Source: Amphimedon queenslandica
Lineage: Eukaryota; Porifera; Demospongiae; Haplosclerida; Niphatidae
Direction of reading: 5' to 3'
Length of the DNA: 32,434 nt
Assembly (NCBI RefSeq): GCF_000090795.2
Contig: NW_003546295.1
Coordinates: forward strand, 30,068 to 62,501
Positions 9,619 through 19,500 of the stretch are shown in pieces. The notes under the pieces were generated by a model. That model did no database searches. It was not told the origin of the DNA and saw only the letters and a list, made by a program, of their open reading frames with translations. The position numbers were made by a program, and so were the translations under genes. Position 1 is the stretch's first letter, and each line of letters opens with the position of its first letter.

Positions 9619-9947
9619 GAGAGAAAGCACACATAGTACATTGTACACACACATCTAGTCTACATGCATGCATGACTATCACATACAAATACAATACAAA
9701 CAATACATACCAACAACATTATGAATACAATAATAATACGTGTAACACATTCACATAAATTGATACAGAGGCGGTCAAATTTTACTTGTGGGCCCACCTT
9801 TTATCCCCAATCTCCATTCCAAGATGATGAATAGAATCAAAAGTTTTATAATTATTCATACTATGTACCACAACACTTTTGTGGTTTCAATTATTAGTTT
9901 ACTGTAATAATTATCTCTGAATTTTCCAGAAGACATGTCATGATTAA
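9619..9947. other. AT-rich spacer
   Basis: No gene or repeat recognised. Simple-sequence ACAATAC-type text occurs near 9690-9740. Confidence 0.5.
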
Positions 9948-9972
9948 GTACATGTACAACTTGTACATGTAC
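9948..9972. repeat. Perfect 12-bp inverted repeat with 1-nt spacer
   Basis: GTACATGTACAA, one C, then TTGTACATGTAC. It lies just beyond the 3' end of the pogo-like transposase reading frame. It could be a 3'-end hairpin or a chance palindrome in GTACAT-rich DNA. Confidence 0.7.
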
Positions 9973-9987
9973 ATGTATAATACATAA

Positions 9988-11284
9988 TTATGTAGCACAT
10001 ACGTCTGTTATTCCTGCAGATCTGAACCCATTCTTGATTATATTGGGATTGGCTTGTATATAGTCATGAAACAACTTAAGCCATTGTGCCCCAAGAGGCT
10101 TCATGGTAGAAAGCCTTAGGTCTATTAAAGGGCTGGGGTTTTCTGTGTTTCCCAAGACTTCGCATACTTTCAGTGAGTACCACTCAATGAACTTGTTTCT
10201 CATGAAGTCCTTGCAAGGTGTGTTCACCAATATGTCCAATGGCTGTAGCCTGTAGGTACAATTTGGTGGTATGTGTACAAAACGGATGTTATTTTTCATG
10301 AAGAGATCAATGGTAGACTGGCACATGTGACCTTTAAAAACGTCAAAAATGACCAAGGCTGGCTGTGAAGATGCGACATGCCTTTGTGGTAATTGGGACC
10401 TAATCTTCTCAATGTATGTCACAATGACTTTAGTGATGTAGGCCTTCATTGTGCTTTCATTTGCCCAGTGGTTTTCAGTGTGGGTAATGTGCCAGTCCGC
10501 TGGGAAAGTGACACCGTTTGGGTGACAAGCTGGAGTTTTCCCAGTGTCAATTAACTTGGGTGGCAAAAAATCTCCACTGAGTGACGCTCCAAAGTCAGCT
10601 ATGATTCGTCTCTTATCACCCCATTTAACGATTTCGATGCATCTCGAACCAGATGGAGCCATAGTCCAGGATGATCCAGGCACAAGAGGTATTCCTGTCT
10701 GGTTCCTATTCATAATCAATTGACTAGGAATATCCTCCATTACCACTGTCGTCTTTATATTGTAAAGGAAATTTCACTTAATACGTTCAAAGGCATCACC
10801 AGAAACATGGAATTTTGTTGAGCTTCTTTGTTTAACAAACTTCATGTCATGCAGAATTGATTTAGCCCAGTGTTTCGTAAGGTCAATGTAAACTGCAAAT
10901 TCCTTGAGATAGAATTTTTTGTCTTTTATTACCATGCCTTTACCATTGGCAATGACAGTTGATCTTAAACTCTACTGCTTCTTTCGGTCTTGATAAAGTC
11001 CTGAACTTCACTGTCCATCTTTTTCCCAAAGATTAAAGGTTTGCCTGGCTTTCCCTTTGGTAGTGATGTCACTGTGCACTATGCGGAGTCTTCTACTTCA
11101 GTCTCACTAGCGGCCTGCAGTAATGCTTCCCTATATTCCTCTTGATACCCCTCACAGTGCTTTCACTAACCATGTCATACTTGGTAGCTTTAGCAGAGTC
11201 ATTCTGAATAGCAAATTAGCCAATAGCAGCACCTTCACTATCAGTGAGCTTCTTGTATGGTCCTTGGGCTTTTTTAGTATACAT
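9988..11284 (-). pseudogene. Pogo-type (DDE_1, Tigger/CENP-B-like) transposase
   Basis: The C-terminal 252 codons (10746-9988) are open. They show WTMAPSGSRCIEIVKWGDKR, SGDFLPPKLIDTGKTPAC, HWANESTMKAYI, ALVIFDVFKGHM (second catalytic Asp) and CTYRLQPLDILVN (third catalytic Asp), then PLGAQWLKLFHDYI. The N-terminal half continues to an ATG at 11284 in broken frames: KKAQGPYKKLTDSEGAA, STVRGIKR, GKPGKPLIFGKKMDSEVQDF and TKHWAKSILHDMKFVKQRSS, a CENP-B-type helix-turn-helix plus linker. At least three frame changes and several stops break it. In the open part the usual NWDQTGI reads NRNQTGI: the first catalytic Asp is Asn (AAC) and the preceding Trp is Arg (AGG). The enzyme would therefore be inactive even if the frame were whole. 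No TIR of its own was identified. Confidence 0.9.
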
Positions 11285-11320
11285 GATAACTAACCACACC
11301 TAATTTCTTGAAATGTTATA

Positions 11321-12009
11321 TAGTGAACCGGGGTAATTTTGGGGTATATTATTAGAATCAGTATGCATGCGTGTTTTGTGCCATGTAATGTCATAATATT
11401 ATATAAAAGTCATTCAAACAAATTTGGTATTAATGAATTGCATATTAAGTACCTTTTAAAAGGATATAGCTAAGTTACTTGAAAAGAATGAAAGATAGGC
11501 AAAAAATACTAAAGAAGTATACCTACCATTTTGGGGCAATTTGGTTGTATACTGGGGCAATTTCAGGGCAGTAGATGTACCAGCTATATTACATAGTTTA
11601 CTAAGTAGGCAGTGCAGGAAAAGAAGCTTACAGCTTAATAAGAGAACAGGAATAGGAGAACAGAGTTTATGTTATACATGATCAACACAATAGCTATATA
11701 AACTGAGGTTAGATTAATCCGGTTTACCAGGTTGTTTAATTGATTTTTAAAAAGTGATCATACAGGCGGTAAATGACTAAAAGCCCCAGAACCCATCTTA
11801 AAGGTTCTTAAGTGTTACATTTTTTAAAATCTCCAGATTGAGGGGAACAAAATGGTGGTAGCTACATTCTTGTAGGATTTACCACCTAGCAGCAGTCAAG
11901 CTGTGAACAGAGGTAAGTCGCCGGGGTAATTTGAGTGTAATGCTTCAATTTCTATGCAATTCTCCCAACCCCCAAATTACCCCTAGTACCAAATTACCCC
12001 GGGTCACCA
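11321..12009. mobile_element. TA-flanked MITE, 689 bp, with GGGGTAATTT terminal and subterminal repeats
   Basis: The left end TAGTGAACCGGGGTAATTTT and right end (reverse complement TGGTGACCCGGGGTAATTTG) are terminal inverted repeats with few mismatches, each flanked by TA (11319-11320 and 12010-12011), the Tc1/mariner/pogo target duplication. Further GGGGYAATTT copies lie inside near 11530, 11560 and 11920, and as the reverse complement near 11975. No coding sequence is present. It starts only 36 bp from the start codon of the pogo-like transposase on the other strand, so it may be a relative mobilised by that type of enzyme, or an end of the same element. Neither is shown. Confidence 0.75.
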
Positions 12010-12894
12010 TAACTAGATAGATGGGGGAAGAGTTCCAGAGAGTGTAGTTCTGAAAAAAACTGGTTAAAATAGATTCAAAAAGACCAAGGATTATTAACAA
12101 GAATGAGAAAAACTCAAAGGCACTGCTGCCGTGAGCTTTACTTCATTATCAAGCCGTTTTCAATTAAGCTGCATCTCAGTTCATGTGTGTTTCCATGGTT
12201 TTTAATTGAATTTTGTTATGACTATGAATAATTGCAGCTGCGAATATATTCCAACATATGGTATTAACACCAGTAACTCTAAACAACAATATTGCATTTT
12301 CTAAATTTGACTCCCTCACTATAAGGTGGCTACTCAGAGTTTCTGGGCCTCATTAGGGTAGCAGTGCGTCAACAGTTGTCTTCCCTGATGAGTAACAATC
12401 AGGCTGCCCCACCTAGTGTTCCCACAGATGCTGGTTCTGTCCATTTACTTGCTGCAGGTGGCTTGGTGAGCCCCATGTAAGACCCAAAGTCTGACACATT
12501 AGTTGAGCGGTGTTTTCGAGTCTATCATTCACTTTGCTATTTATTTGTTGTTTTTGTTTGTCTATTTTATCTGGGGCCCAGGTACCCACCCCTTGGGGGT
12601 TGTTTTTGCCATCATGTTAAGTATTCATGTGCTGCATTGTCTTCCTTGTGTTTATCACGTGCTTGTACTTGCTACTATTCTGTTGAGGTTGGGGTTGTTG
12701 TTTGATGCTTCGTAATTTCAGTAATAATGATTTGGGTTTTGGTTTGGGTTGAGTTTGTGGTTGAGTGGGTCGGCATGGTAGCGTAGCTGTAACTGGATTA
12801 TTCGTTGTTGGTGGGTGGCATGGTATCTATTACGATTTGTCCATGGTTTATTATTATCACTTGTGTTATTTTGACCAGTATTGTCCTTTTGTTG
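12010..12894. other. Spacer with a relic of the 6579 repeat and a possible DIRS gag fragment
   Basis: At about 12190-12270 lies the second copy of the unknown coding repeat (NNCSCEYIPTYGI). At about 12355-12480 a plus-strand open text AVRQQLSSLMSNNQAAPPSV runs to a TAA. Its Gln/Ala/Pro/Ser-rich style resembles DIRS-like gag N-termini, so it may be a 5' piece of the DIRS-like element at 18590, separated from it by the copia insertion; this is a weak inference. From 12500 to 12894 the sequence is T/G-rich with no recognised feature. Confidence 0.35.
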
Positions 12895-13200
12895 TGTTGA
12901 GAGTAGACAGTTTAACTGTGTATATAATGTTATTAGTGATGTATGCACTAAATTTTTGATTACTGTAGATTATTCTCAATTATTATTATGTGTGAACACA
13001 ATGTTAGTTTTAGACAATCTTCCTGACTTTCTGATTTACTGTTAATCCTTTATCTGTGTGGTTTTTTGGTTAGTTAGTTCTGTGTCTAGTCTATGTTGTT
13101 TTGCTGTAAAGTCTCTCTTCTCTCTCTTTTTATCTTTTATCCTGTGTAATAATACTTTTACTTTCGTTACAATTGCCGCATTAATTGGCTAGTTTCAACA
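12895..13200 (+). repeat. Copia 5' LTR (306 bp)
   Basis: Starts TGTTGAGAGTAGACAG and ends GGCTAGTTTCAACA, giving the canonical TG...CA ends. A TCTCTCTTCTCTCTC pyrimidine tract near 13110-13130 and an AATAATACTTTT near 13150 could include the R/U5 boundary and poly(A) signal, but I cannot place them firmly. Confidence 0.95.
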
Positions 13201-13216
13201 GGTTATGAGCCTAGCA
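13201..13216 (+). promoter_or_regulatory. Primer-binding site, half-tRNA(iMet) type
   Basis: GGTTATGAGCCTAGC lies immediately after the LTR. It is complementary to the anticodon stem-loop region of initiator tRNA-Met (GGGCTCATAACC) rather than to a tRNA 3' end. Drosophila copia is known to use the same kind of cleaved-tRNA primer. Confidence 0.75.
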
Positions 13217-13231
13217 CAACTGAAGTAAAAG

Positions 13232-13955
13232 ATGGCAACTGAATCTAAAGTTAGTACGGCAATAGTTCCTTTGAATGGTAGCAACTATCCCACTTGGAAA
13301 GTACAATGCAAGATGGCATTGATGAAAGGAGTGTGAGCAATTGTAACTAAGAAGGAAGTTTCTCCGAGAGATGTTACTAGTCGAGACTATCAGACCTTTG
13401 TGACGAAGTACGATAAGGCTCTTGCTACAATTGTTCTGATGTTGGATCCATCATTACTCTATCTCATAGGAGAGCCAGATGATCCTGTAGCAGTTTGGGA
13501 GAAGCTTGCAGGGCAGTTTCTAAAGAAAACCTGGGCGAACAAGCTTGCTCTCAGACGCAAACTCTACTCTCTCAGATTTAAAGACGGTGACTCTGTTCAT
13601 GAGCACATTATGTCTATGACTGAAATCTTCAACGAGCTCTCTGTCATTGGAGTAGATATGGGAGAGGACCGTGTACTACACTTACTTGCAAGTCTACTAG
13701 AGTCCTACAGCACTCTTGGAACTGCACTTATAGCAAGACCTGATGTTCCTACAATGGAGGTCATGGTAGTGAAGCTGCTGTATGAAGATAGCAAGTTGAA
13801 GGATCGTCAGCAAGACAAGGATCCTAAAGGATTCTCAGTGAGGCACAGATCAAGAGGCCCAAAGTGTCATTTCTGTCATGAGTTTGGCTACATACAACGA
13901 AATTGTTCTAAGAAAATTCAAAGCGAAAGGAATCTGAAGAGAAGAAGCAAAGAAG
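13232..13955 (+). pseudogene. Copia gag (UBN2-type) with zinc knuckle, broken
   Basis: Gag forms the virus-like particle and binds element RNA. An ATG at 13232 opens MATESKVSTAIVPLNGSNYP and WKVQCKMALMKGV, the usual copia gag start, and hits TGA at 13334-13336 (codon 35). The same frame then runs on through YDKALATIVLMLDP, WEKLAGQF, LALRRKLYSLRFKDG, ELSVIGVDMGEDRVLHLLAS and MEVMVVKLLYED to a zinc knuckle CHFCHEFGYIQRNC at about 13865. The knuckle should be C-x2-C-x4-H-x4-C; here the His is Tyr, so metal binding is probably lost. The frame enters the N gap at 13956; downstream translation across the gap has no meaning. The start is chosen because it follows the primer site and matches the family. 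Confidence 0.9.
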
Positions 13956-14736
13956 NNNNNNNNNNNNNNNNNNNNNNNNNNNNNNNNNNNNNNNNNNNNN
14001 NNNNNNNNNNNNNNNNNNNNNNNNNNNNNNNNNNNNNNNNNNNNNNNNNNNNNNNNNNNNNNNNNNNNNNNNNNNNNNNNNNNNNNNNNNNNNNNNNNNN
14101 NNNNNNNNNNNNNNNNNNNNNNNNNNNNNNNNNNNNNNNNNNNNNNNNNNNNNNNNNNNNNNNNNNNNNNNNNNNNNNNNNNNNNNNNNNNNNNNNNNNN
14201 NNNNNNNNNNNNNNNNNNNNNNNNNNNNNNNNNNNNNNNNNNNNNNNNNNNNNNNNNNNNNNNNNNNNNNNNNNNNNNNNNNNNNNNNNNNNNNNNNNNN
14301 NNNNNNNNNNNNNNNNNNNNNNNNNNNNNNNNNNNNNNNNNNNNNNNNNNNNNNNNNNNNNNNNNNNNNNNNNNNNNNNNNNNNNNNNNNNNNNNNNNNN
14401 NNNNNNNNNNNNNNNNNNNNNNNNNNNNNNNNNNNNNNNNNNNNNNNNNNNNNNNNNNNNNNNNNNNNNNNNNNNNNNNNNNNNNNNNNNNNNNNNNNNN
14501 NNNNNNNNNNNNNNNNNNNNNNNNNNNNNNNNNNNNNNNNNNNNNNNNNNNNNNNNNNNNNNNNNNNNNNNNNNNNNNNNNNNNNNNNNNNNNNNNNNNN
14601 NNNNNNNNNNNNNNNNNNNNNNNNNNNNNNNNNNNNNNNNNNNNNNNNNNNNNNNNNNNNNNNNNNNNNNNNNNNNNNNNNNNNNNNNNNNNNNNNNNNN
14701 NNNNNNNNNNNNNNNNNNNNNNNNNNNNNNNNNNNN
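13956..14736. other. Assembly gap, 781 N
   Basis: All N. By position in a copia element it should hide the end of gag, the aspartic protease and the N-terminal zinc-binding part and first catalytic residue region of integrase. The true gap length is unknown. Open frames reported through it on either strand are artefacts. Confidence 0.99.
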
Positions 14737-17643
14737 GTGGAAAATAGCACAACATTGTTGGGAGGAGCTGAATATTTTCTCACCTTTATTGACGACTGTT
14801 TGCACTACATATGGGTGTACATAATACGACGTAAGAGTGAAGTATTAAAGAAGTTTATCGAATGAAAAGCCTTAGTTGAAAAGTCATCTGGTCACAAGAT
14901 ACAGACTCTGAGAACTGATAATGGTGGGGAATACTGCTGTAACGAGTTTGAAACTTATTGTAAGCAAGAAGGAATTCGTCATGAATTTACTAATCCCATA
15001 ACACGACAACAAAATGGTGTTGCCGAACGCATTAATCGTACGCTTGTTGAGACAGTTCGCGCTATGCTTGATGATTCCCAACTAACGAAAGATCTGGGCT
15101 GAAGCTCTTGCATCAGCAGTTTATTTACAAAATCGTAGTCCAACCACTGCCGTCAGTGGTATGACTCCTTATGAAGCCTGGACAGGAGAGAAGCCAGATG
15201 TGACTCATGTACATTTGGATGTACAGCTTACGTTCATATTTCCAAAGATGAGAGAGATAAACTCGATGCAAAGGCCAGAAAGTGTATTTTACTAGGATAT
15301 GGTACTGAGACAAAGGGATATCGTCTATATAATCCTGTCGAGTTAAGAGTTGTACACAGCCATGATGTTATATTTAATGAGTTTACAAGACGGATCGAGA
15401 CAGCTACTAAAGAAAATCCACCACTGGTATCACTTGAAACAAATGATGATGAGAAGACAGATTCAGATCAACCCGAATCAATAACTGATGATATACCAGT
15501 AGAACAGGACATAAGAAGGTCAACCAGACAGAGAAATTATCCTGACAGATATGGTATCTTGGCTAATACTGTAACTACAGAACCAGCTACAGTAAATGAA
15601 GCCATGAGTGGATCAGAGAAGAAGCAGTCGAAAGATGCTATGAAGATAGAAATGGATTCTATCTATTCAAATGATGTCTGGGACTTAGCTTACCAGAAGG
15701 AAGAAAAGTCATTGGTAATAAATGGGTTTTCAAAAAGAAACTCCAAGCAGATGGAACTATTGAACGATTCAAAGCTCGACTTGTAGCCCAAGGCTTTTCA
15801 CAACAACATGGCTTTGATTACGACAAAACATTCAGTCCAGTATTCAGGTTTGAGTTTGTACGTACTCTAATCGCTCTAGCTGCTCAATAAGGTCTCAAGT
15901 TACACCAGATGGATGTAACTGCAGCATTTTTAAATGGGAAGTTAGATGAAGTTTATATGAAGCAGCCCGAAGGGTTTGTGATACAAGGAAAGGAAGAGCT
16001 AGTCTGTAAGTTGAAGCATAGCATTTATGGGCTGAAACAATCACCCAGATGCTGGAATGCAGTTCTCGATCAACAGCTACAAGAAATGGGTTTTTCTCAT
16101 TTTACAAGTGATCCTTGTCTGTACACATTTACTTCAGAAGGAGAATTCTTCATTGTTGGTGTCTATGTTGATGAAATCATTTTAGCAGGAAGAAGTGATG
16201 AGAGAATGTCCAGTATTAAGAAAGGTCTCTCTGAGAAGTTTAAGATGAAGGATCTGGGGGAAATGAATCACTTCCTTTGAGTAAAAGTTGTCCAAGACCC
16301 AAAGGAAGAGATCATCTGGATTGGACAGCCTCTTTATACTGATAGCATACTGGAGAAATTTGGTATGAGTGATGCTAAGCCTATCATTACACCTGTTGCA
16401 GTTAATACCAAATTAATGCGTGGAACAGAGGATTGTGAATATTTTGATAAGTCAACTTATCAATTAGCTGTGGGAAGTTTACTATACCTAGCAACAAAAC
16501 CACGTCCCGATATTACATTCGCTGTGAGTCAGGTAGCTCGGTTTACTTCTAATCCAACTCAACAGCACTGGACTGCTGTAAAATGCATCTTTCATTATCT
16601 TAAAGGGACAAGTCACTATGGTTTAGTATAGTATACAGGAAAGGAGACTCCACTAAGATCTATGGCTATTCCGATGCTGATTGGGGTGGGGACTGTAATG
16701 ATTTCAAGTCTACTTCTGTATATATTTTCCAGATGTCTGATACAACTGTAAGCTGGATGACCAACAAACAAACATGTGTAGCTCTGTCCACAGCAGAGGC
16801 AGAGTACCAGGCCCTAGCCAGTGCTGCTCAAGAGGCAGTGTGGATGAGACAGCTCAGTCGGAATATGAAATTGGATATCTCTGAGCCTACCATCATTTTT
16901 GAAGACAACCAGGCTGCTTTACTATGTCCCAACTGAGTTTGGACCAAGAAAATCTGGAATAACTTTTTAAGGGAATGTGGGATAAGGATGAGACTTTCAC
17001 AGGTTCTTAGTCGCCCAATGCCGCTTCAGGATCTCAGGTCTTGGGTCTCTCAGCCCTTGGGAACCCTGAGAACCGGGTTCTCCCTATAAACCCAATGGCA
17101 TACCAAAGCTAACCGCAATGATGTTTTATGATGTCACAGTTTACATAAGCACATGTGGTCGAGCGCCCAAACTGATAATTCTTTTAAAAAGCTAACAGAG
17201 CGAGATCTTCTGATAATGATGGCCTTTATGAAGACTAGTTGACTCCAGTAGCTATTGTACTGCTTATCAGGAAGAGCAAGACTGTTTTAAGAGTGAAACA
17301 AGATAGCCAGAATATCGGCAATGTCTCTATGAATATCATTATAATACGTCATTAGTGACGTAGATACATTTTTTCAAATTTCAATGCAGGTGCTTCCACT
17401 TCCTGTCCATTCTCAGTTGCGACATAGTATATATGTATGTCTCGTAATCCACAGTTTCATGGTCGTACGAAACATATTGTAAAATACCATTATGCCCGAG
17501 AACAGGTCAGCAATAACACGATCGAACTCAGATATTGTCGAACAAATAACATGATTGCAGATATCTTTACCAAGAGACTCAGCCAAGAGAAATTTATCAA
17601 GCTAAGATCAATGTGTGGAATTTACCAACTATATAAACAGTAA
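14737..17643 (+). pseudogene. Copia pol: integrase, reverse transcriptase, RNase H, broken
   Basis: Integrase core: FLTFIDDCLHYIWVY (from 14776), RTDNGGEY and RQQNGVAERINRTL give the later D and E of DD35E, followed by WAEALASAVYLQNRSPT after a frameshift near 15095 and CILLGYGTETKGYRLYNP after another near 15215. [35 protein letters not shown] (from 15909), GLKQSPRCWN, and VYVDEIIL where the family has YVDD, so a catalytic Asp is Glu. Then DAKPIITPV, SLLYLATKPRPDITFAVSQV and, in another frame, RNase H GYSDADWGG, TCVALSTAEAEYQALASAAQ and EDNQAAL. A MITE (16922-17427) interrupts here; after it come NPQFHGRTKHI, HYAREQVSN and NNMIADIFTKRLS to TAA at 17641. Stops include TGA 14863, TAA 15888, TGA 16278 and TAG 16629. 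No active product is possible. Confidence 0.95.
16922..17427. mobile_element. Mariner-type MITE, 506 bp, nested in copia RNase H
   Basis: Ends CTATGTCCCAACTGAG (left) and CTATGTCGCAACTGAG (right, reverse complement) are near-perfect inverted repeats, extended by a shared TGGAC after two differing bases. Both sides are flanked by TA (16920-16921 and 17428-17429). The insertion splits the RNase H reading between EDNQAAL and the downstream NPQFHGRTKH block. No coding sequence is evident. The insertion must postdate the copia element. Confidence 0.9.
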
Positions 17644-17652
17644 ACTGAGGAG

Positions 17653-17958
17653 TGTTGAGAGTAGACAGTTTAACTGTGTATATAATGTTATTAGTGATGT
17701 ATGCACTAAATTATTGATTACTGTAGATTATTCTCAATTATTATTATGTGAACACAATGTTAGTTTTAGACAATCTTCCTGACTTTGTGGTTTACTATTA
17801 ATCCTTTATCTGTGTGTGGTTTTTTGGTTAGTTAGTTCTGTGTCTAGTCTATGTTGTTTTGCTGTAAAGTCTCTCTTCTCTCTCTTTTTATCTTTTATCC
17901 TCCGAAATAAAACTTTTACTTCGGTTACAACTGCCATGTTAATTGGCTAGTTTTAACA
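17653..17958 (+). repeat. Copia 3' LTR (306 bp)
   Basis: Starts TGTTGAGAGTAGACAG right after a short purine-rich tract (CTGAGGAG, the likely polypurine tract) and ends GGCTAGTTTTAACA. Same length as the 5' LTR; most differences cluster in the last 60 bp. Confidence 0.95.
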
Positions 17959-18589
17959 TGTCCTTTGTTATTATTGTTTTTATTACTATTATTGTTTCTT
18001 TATCTATGGCTGTGTTTCCATCTATCATTATTGCTTTCATTGGTATTATTGTTATTAATATTATTTATACAATGGGAAAATAAGATATCCCTACACTAAG
18101 ATATACATTGATACTATCAATGTTATTGTTTTTATTGTTTGTGTCAGTATTATTATTATAATTCATTATTGTTATTTTTCGTTATGCTAGGGCTAGTCAC
18201 TTGTTGGCTGATGCAGGCCCTTCCTTATTGTTAATTCTCTGGTTTTATGCTCTCACAACTGCCCCCCTTCATTCGATAGGGCTGGTGCATGCCCCTGGAA
18301 GGCCTTAACGCTCATGACCAATGCACTACATTTGACAGGGCTGTTGCTGCCTTAACCCATCCCCACCTTTTCTTTCTTCGACGGGTTAGCTCAAGGGCTG
18401 TGCATGCCTTCTTCCAGGGGACTCCCCCTCAAGTCATTTTTGCATTTGGCTAATGCACGCACTCCTTGTGGTCATAGCATTGTCCCTTCTCCTTATTGCT
18501 ATGTGCTGTCTCCACTAGTGTGGTTCTTCTCTTTCTGACCGTTGTATTTTGTGAGCAGTTCTACTTTTTGTGGTTATAGAGCCATGTTG
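17959..18589. other. T-rich spacer and GC-richer leader of the DIRS-like element
   Basis: 17959-18180 is TTATTATTG-rich low-complexity DNA. 18180-18589 is more GC-rich and contains imperfect repeats of GGGCTGGTGCATGCC / GGGCTGTGCATGCC at about 18279 and 18394. It may be the untranslated leader of the following retrotransposon. No ORF is convincing. Confidence 0.4.
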
Positions 18590-18639
18590 TCTTACCTTTG
18601 TGCAGGGCACTCTCGTCTAGTGGTTTGATTTTTGTTTTT

Positions 18640-19500
18640 GTCTTGCTGCAGGGCTTCCTTCTCAGCTTGAGACACTCCCTCCTGTGGGTTCAGTGTCACC
18701 TGTTTCATTGCTGCCTACAGCTATGGCTTCTATGGCTGGCACTTTGCCTTAGCAGGCTCCTGCAGTGCCTTATCCCACCTTGCTGGCTCCTAGGCCCTTC
18801 CGCCTTCCAGGGTATTTGGACACCAGGAGCCAGCTCGCTCAAGTCTCTCTCTCTTCATTTCAGCAGAGCCAATTCCAGCAAGGCTGGTGCAGAGGATTTG
18901 GAGTGGCCAGTTTATTGATTTGCTGGAGTTTTTGGGCAATAATATTGCTGTGTTGCAGAATTTTGATTTGGCTGCTGGCTATTTTCCTATGGTTCTGATG
19001 CATTGTCTCATCCTTGCGTCCGGGAGGTGACCTCCCTTCCCTTGTGGATTTATTGCTTCGTGACTTACTTGGCTGTGCTCGTTTAGGATCAGTTTACTAG
19101 GGATCACTTAGTCTATGATAGACATTTGGTGAGGGAGGCACTTCACCATGGCATGGCAGTTTTTGTTGGACTATGACCGTTTGTTTTGGCAGCAGCCTGC
19201 TCCGGATCCTTCCTTGTCATGAGCCACACAGCACTGCAGTTTGGTGGCACTTCTGTCTTGAGCAAACATGCAAGTGATGGCACCTTCTGCAGGGTGTGTC
19301 AGGGCAGCAACCATTTAGCTCATGAGTGTGCCGTGGTGGCCCTCCAGAGCTCTCAGTAGAGCAGGCGTCCTAGACCTACTGTTATTCGTCAAACTTGGAA
19401 TGAAGGGCGTTGTGCCTTTCCACCAGGTCAATGCTTGTGGAAGCATGACTGCTACTTGTGAGAGCTCCTTCCATTGGGCAAGAACTGTAAAAATACCCCG
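18640..19500 (+). pseudogene. DIRS-like gag with zinc knuckle and Cys/His region
   Basis: A Pro/Ser/Ala-rich N-terminal part (AMASMAGTLP, PTLLAPRPFRLPGYL) is followed, in another frame, by WSGQFIDLLEFLGNNIAVLQ (about 18900) as in DIRS-like gags, then LLDYDRLFWQQPAPDPSLS (about 19155). A zinc knuckle CRVCQGSNHLAHEC (from 19288) fits C-x2-C-x4-H-x4-C. After TAG at 19357-19359 the same frame continues into TWNEGRCAFPPGQCLWKHDC, the Cys/His-rich motif that typically follows in this family, and then meets a TGA. Gag presumably binds element RNA. At least three frame changes and two stops disable it. The start is not determined. Confidence 0.75.

Larger units (their letters stand above)
7217..9620. 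mobile_element. Putative non-autonomous element bounded by long inverted repeats made of 36-bp arrays
   Basis: The left arm (7217 to about 7630) and right arm (about 9346-9620) are inverted copies. Both contain arrays of the same 36-bp unit in opposite orientation. Outside the arrays both arms share a TC-rich run followed by ACAAARTCATRCTYTT. Inside the arrays both share a diverged AT-rich stretch ending near TTTGTAC...TTTTGTGTTAG (left) and TTTGTATG...TTGTGTTTG (right arm, reverse complement). Because similarity runs on both sides of the arrays, this is one long imperfect inverted repeat rather than two chance satellites. The centre is about 1.8 kb with an exon-like stretch and a nested hAT MITE. 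No transposase and no clear target-site duplication were found. A satellite inversion is the main alternative. Confidence 0.45.
12895..17958 (+). mobile_element. Full-length Ty1/copia LTR retrotransposon, inactive
   Basis: A 5' LTR (12895-13200), primer-binding site, gag (13232 on), gap, integrase, reverse transcriptase, RNase H and 3' LTR (17653-17958) occur in copia order (integrase before RT). The LTRs are both 306 bp and differ by about 15 substitutions and two 2-bp indels by eye, roughly 5%, so the insertion is not recent. Flanks read TGTTG on the left and TGTCC on the right, three of five matching, so any 5-bp target duplication has decayed. The longer flanks TGTCCTTTTGTTG and TGTCCTTTGTT are also alike. 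Gag and pol carry many stops and frameshifts, and a 506-bp MITE sits in RNase H. Confidence 0.95.

Noticed and set aside
13200-13220. A tRNA gene at the initiator-Met-like sequence
   Set aside because: Only the anticodon-arm complement is present, right after an LTR; no full cloverleaf. It is the primer-binding site.
13850-14805. Three long minus-strand open frames of about 290-300 codons
   Set aside because: They consist almost wholly of N and only arise because the gap has no stop codons.
13956-14824. Plus-strand continuation of copia gag through the gap to 14824
   Set aside because: The gap length is arbitrary, and the text after it is out of frame with the integrase, which is read in another frame from 14737 on.
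12895-17958. An endogenous retrovirus
   Set aside because: Domain order with integrase before RT, the copia-type motifs and the absence of an envelope gene show a Ty1/copia retrotransposon.
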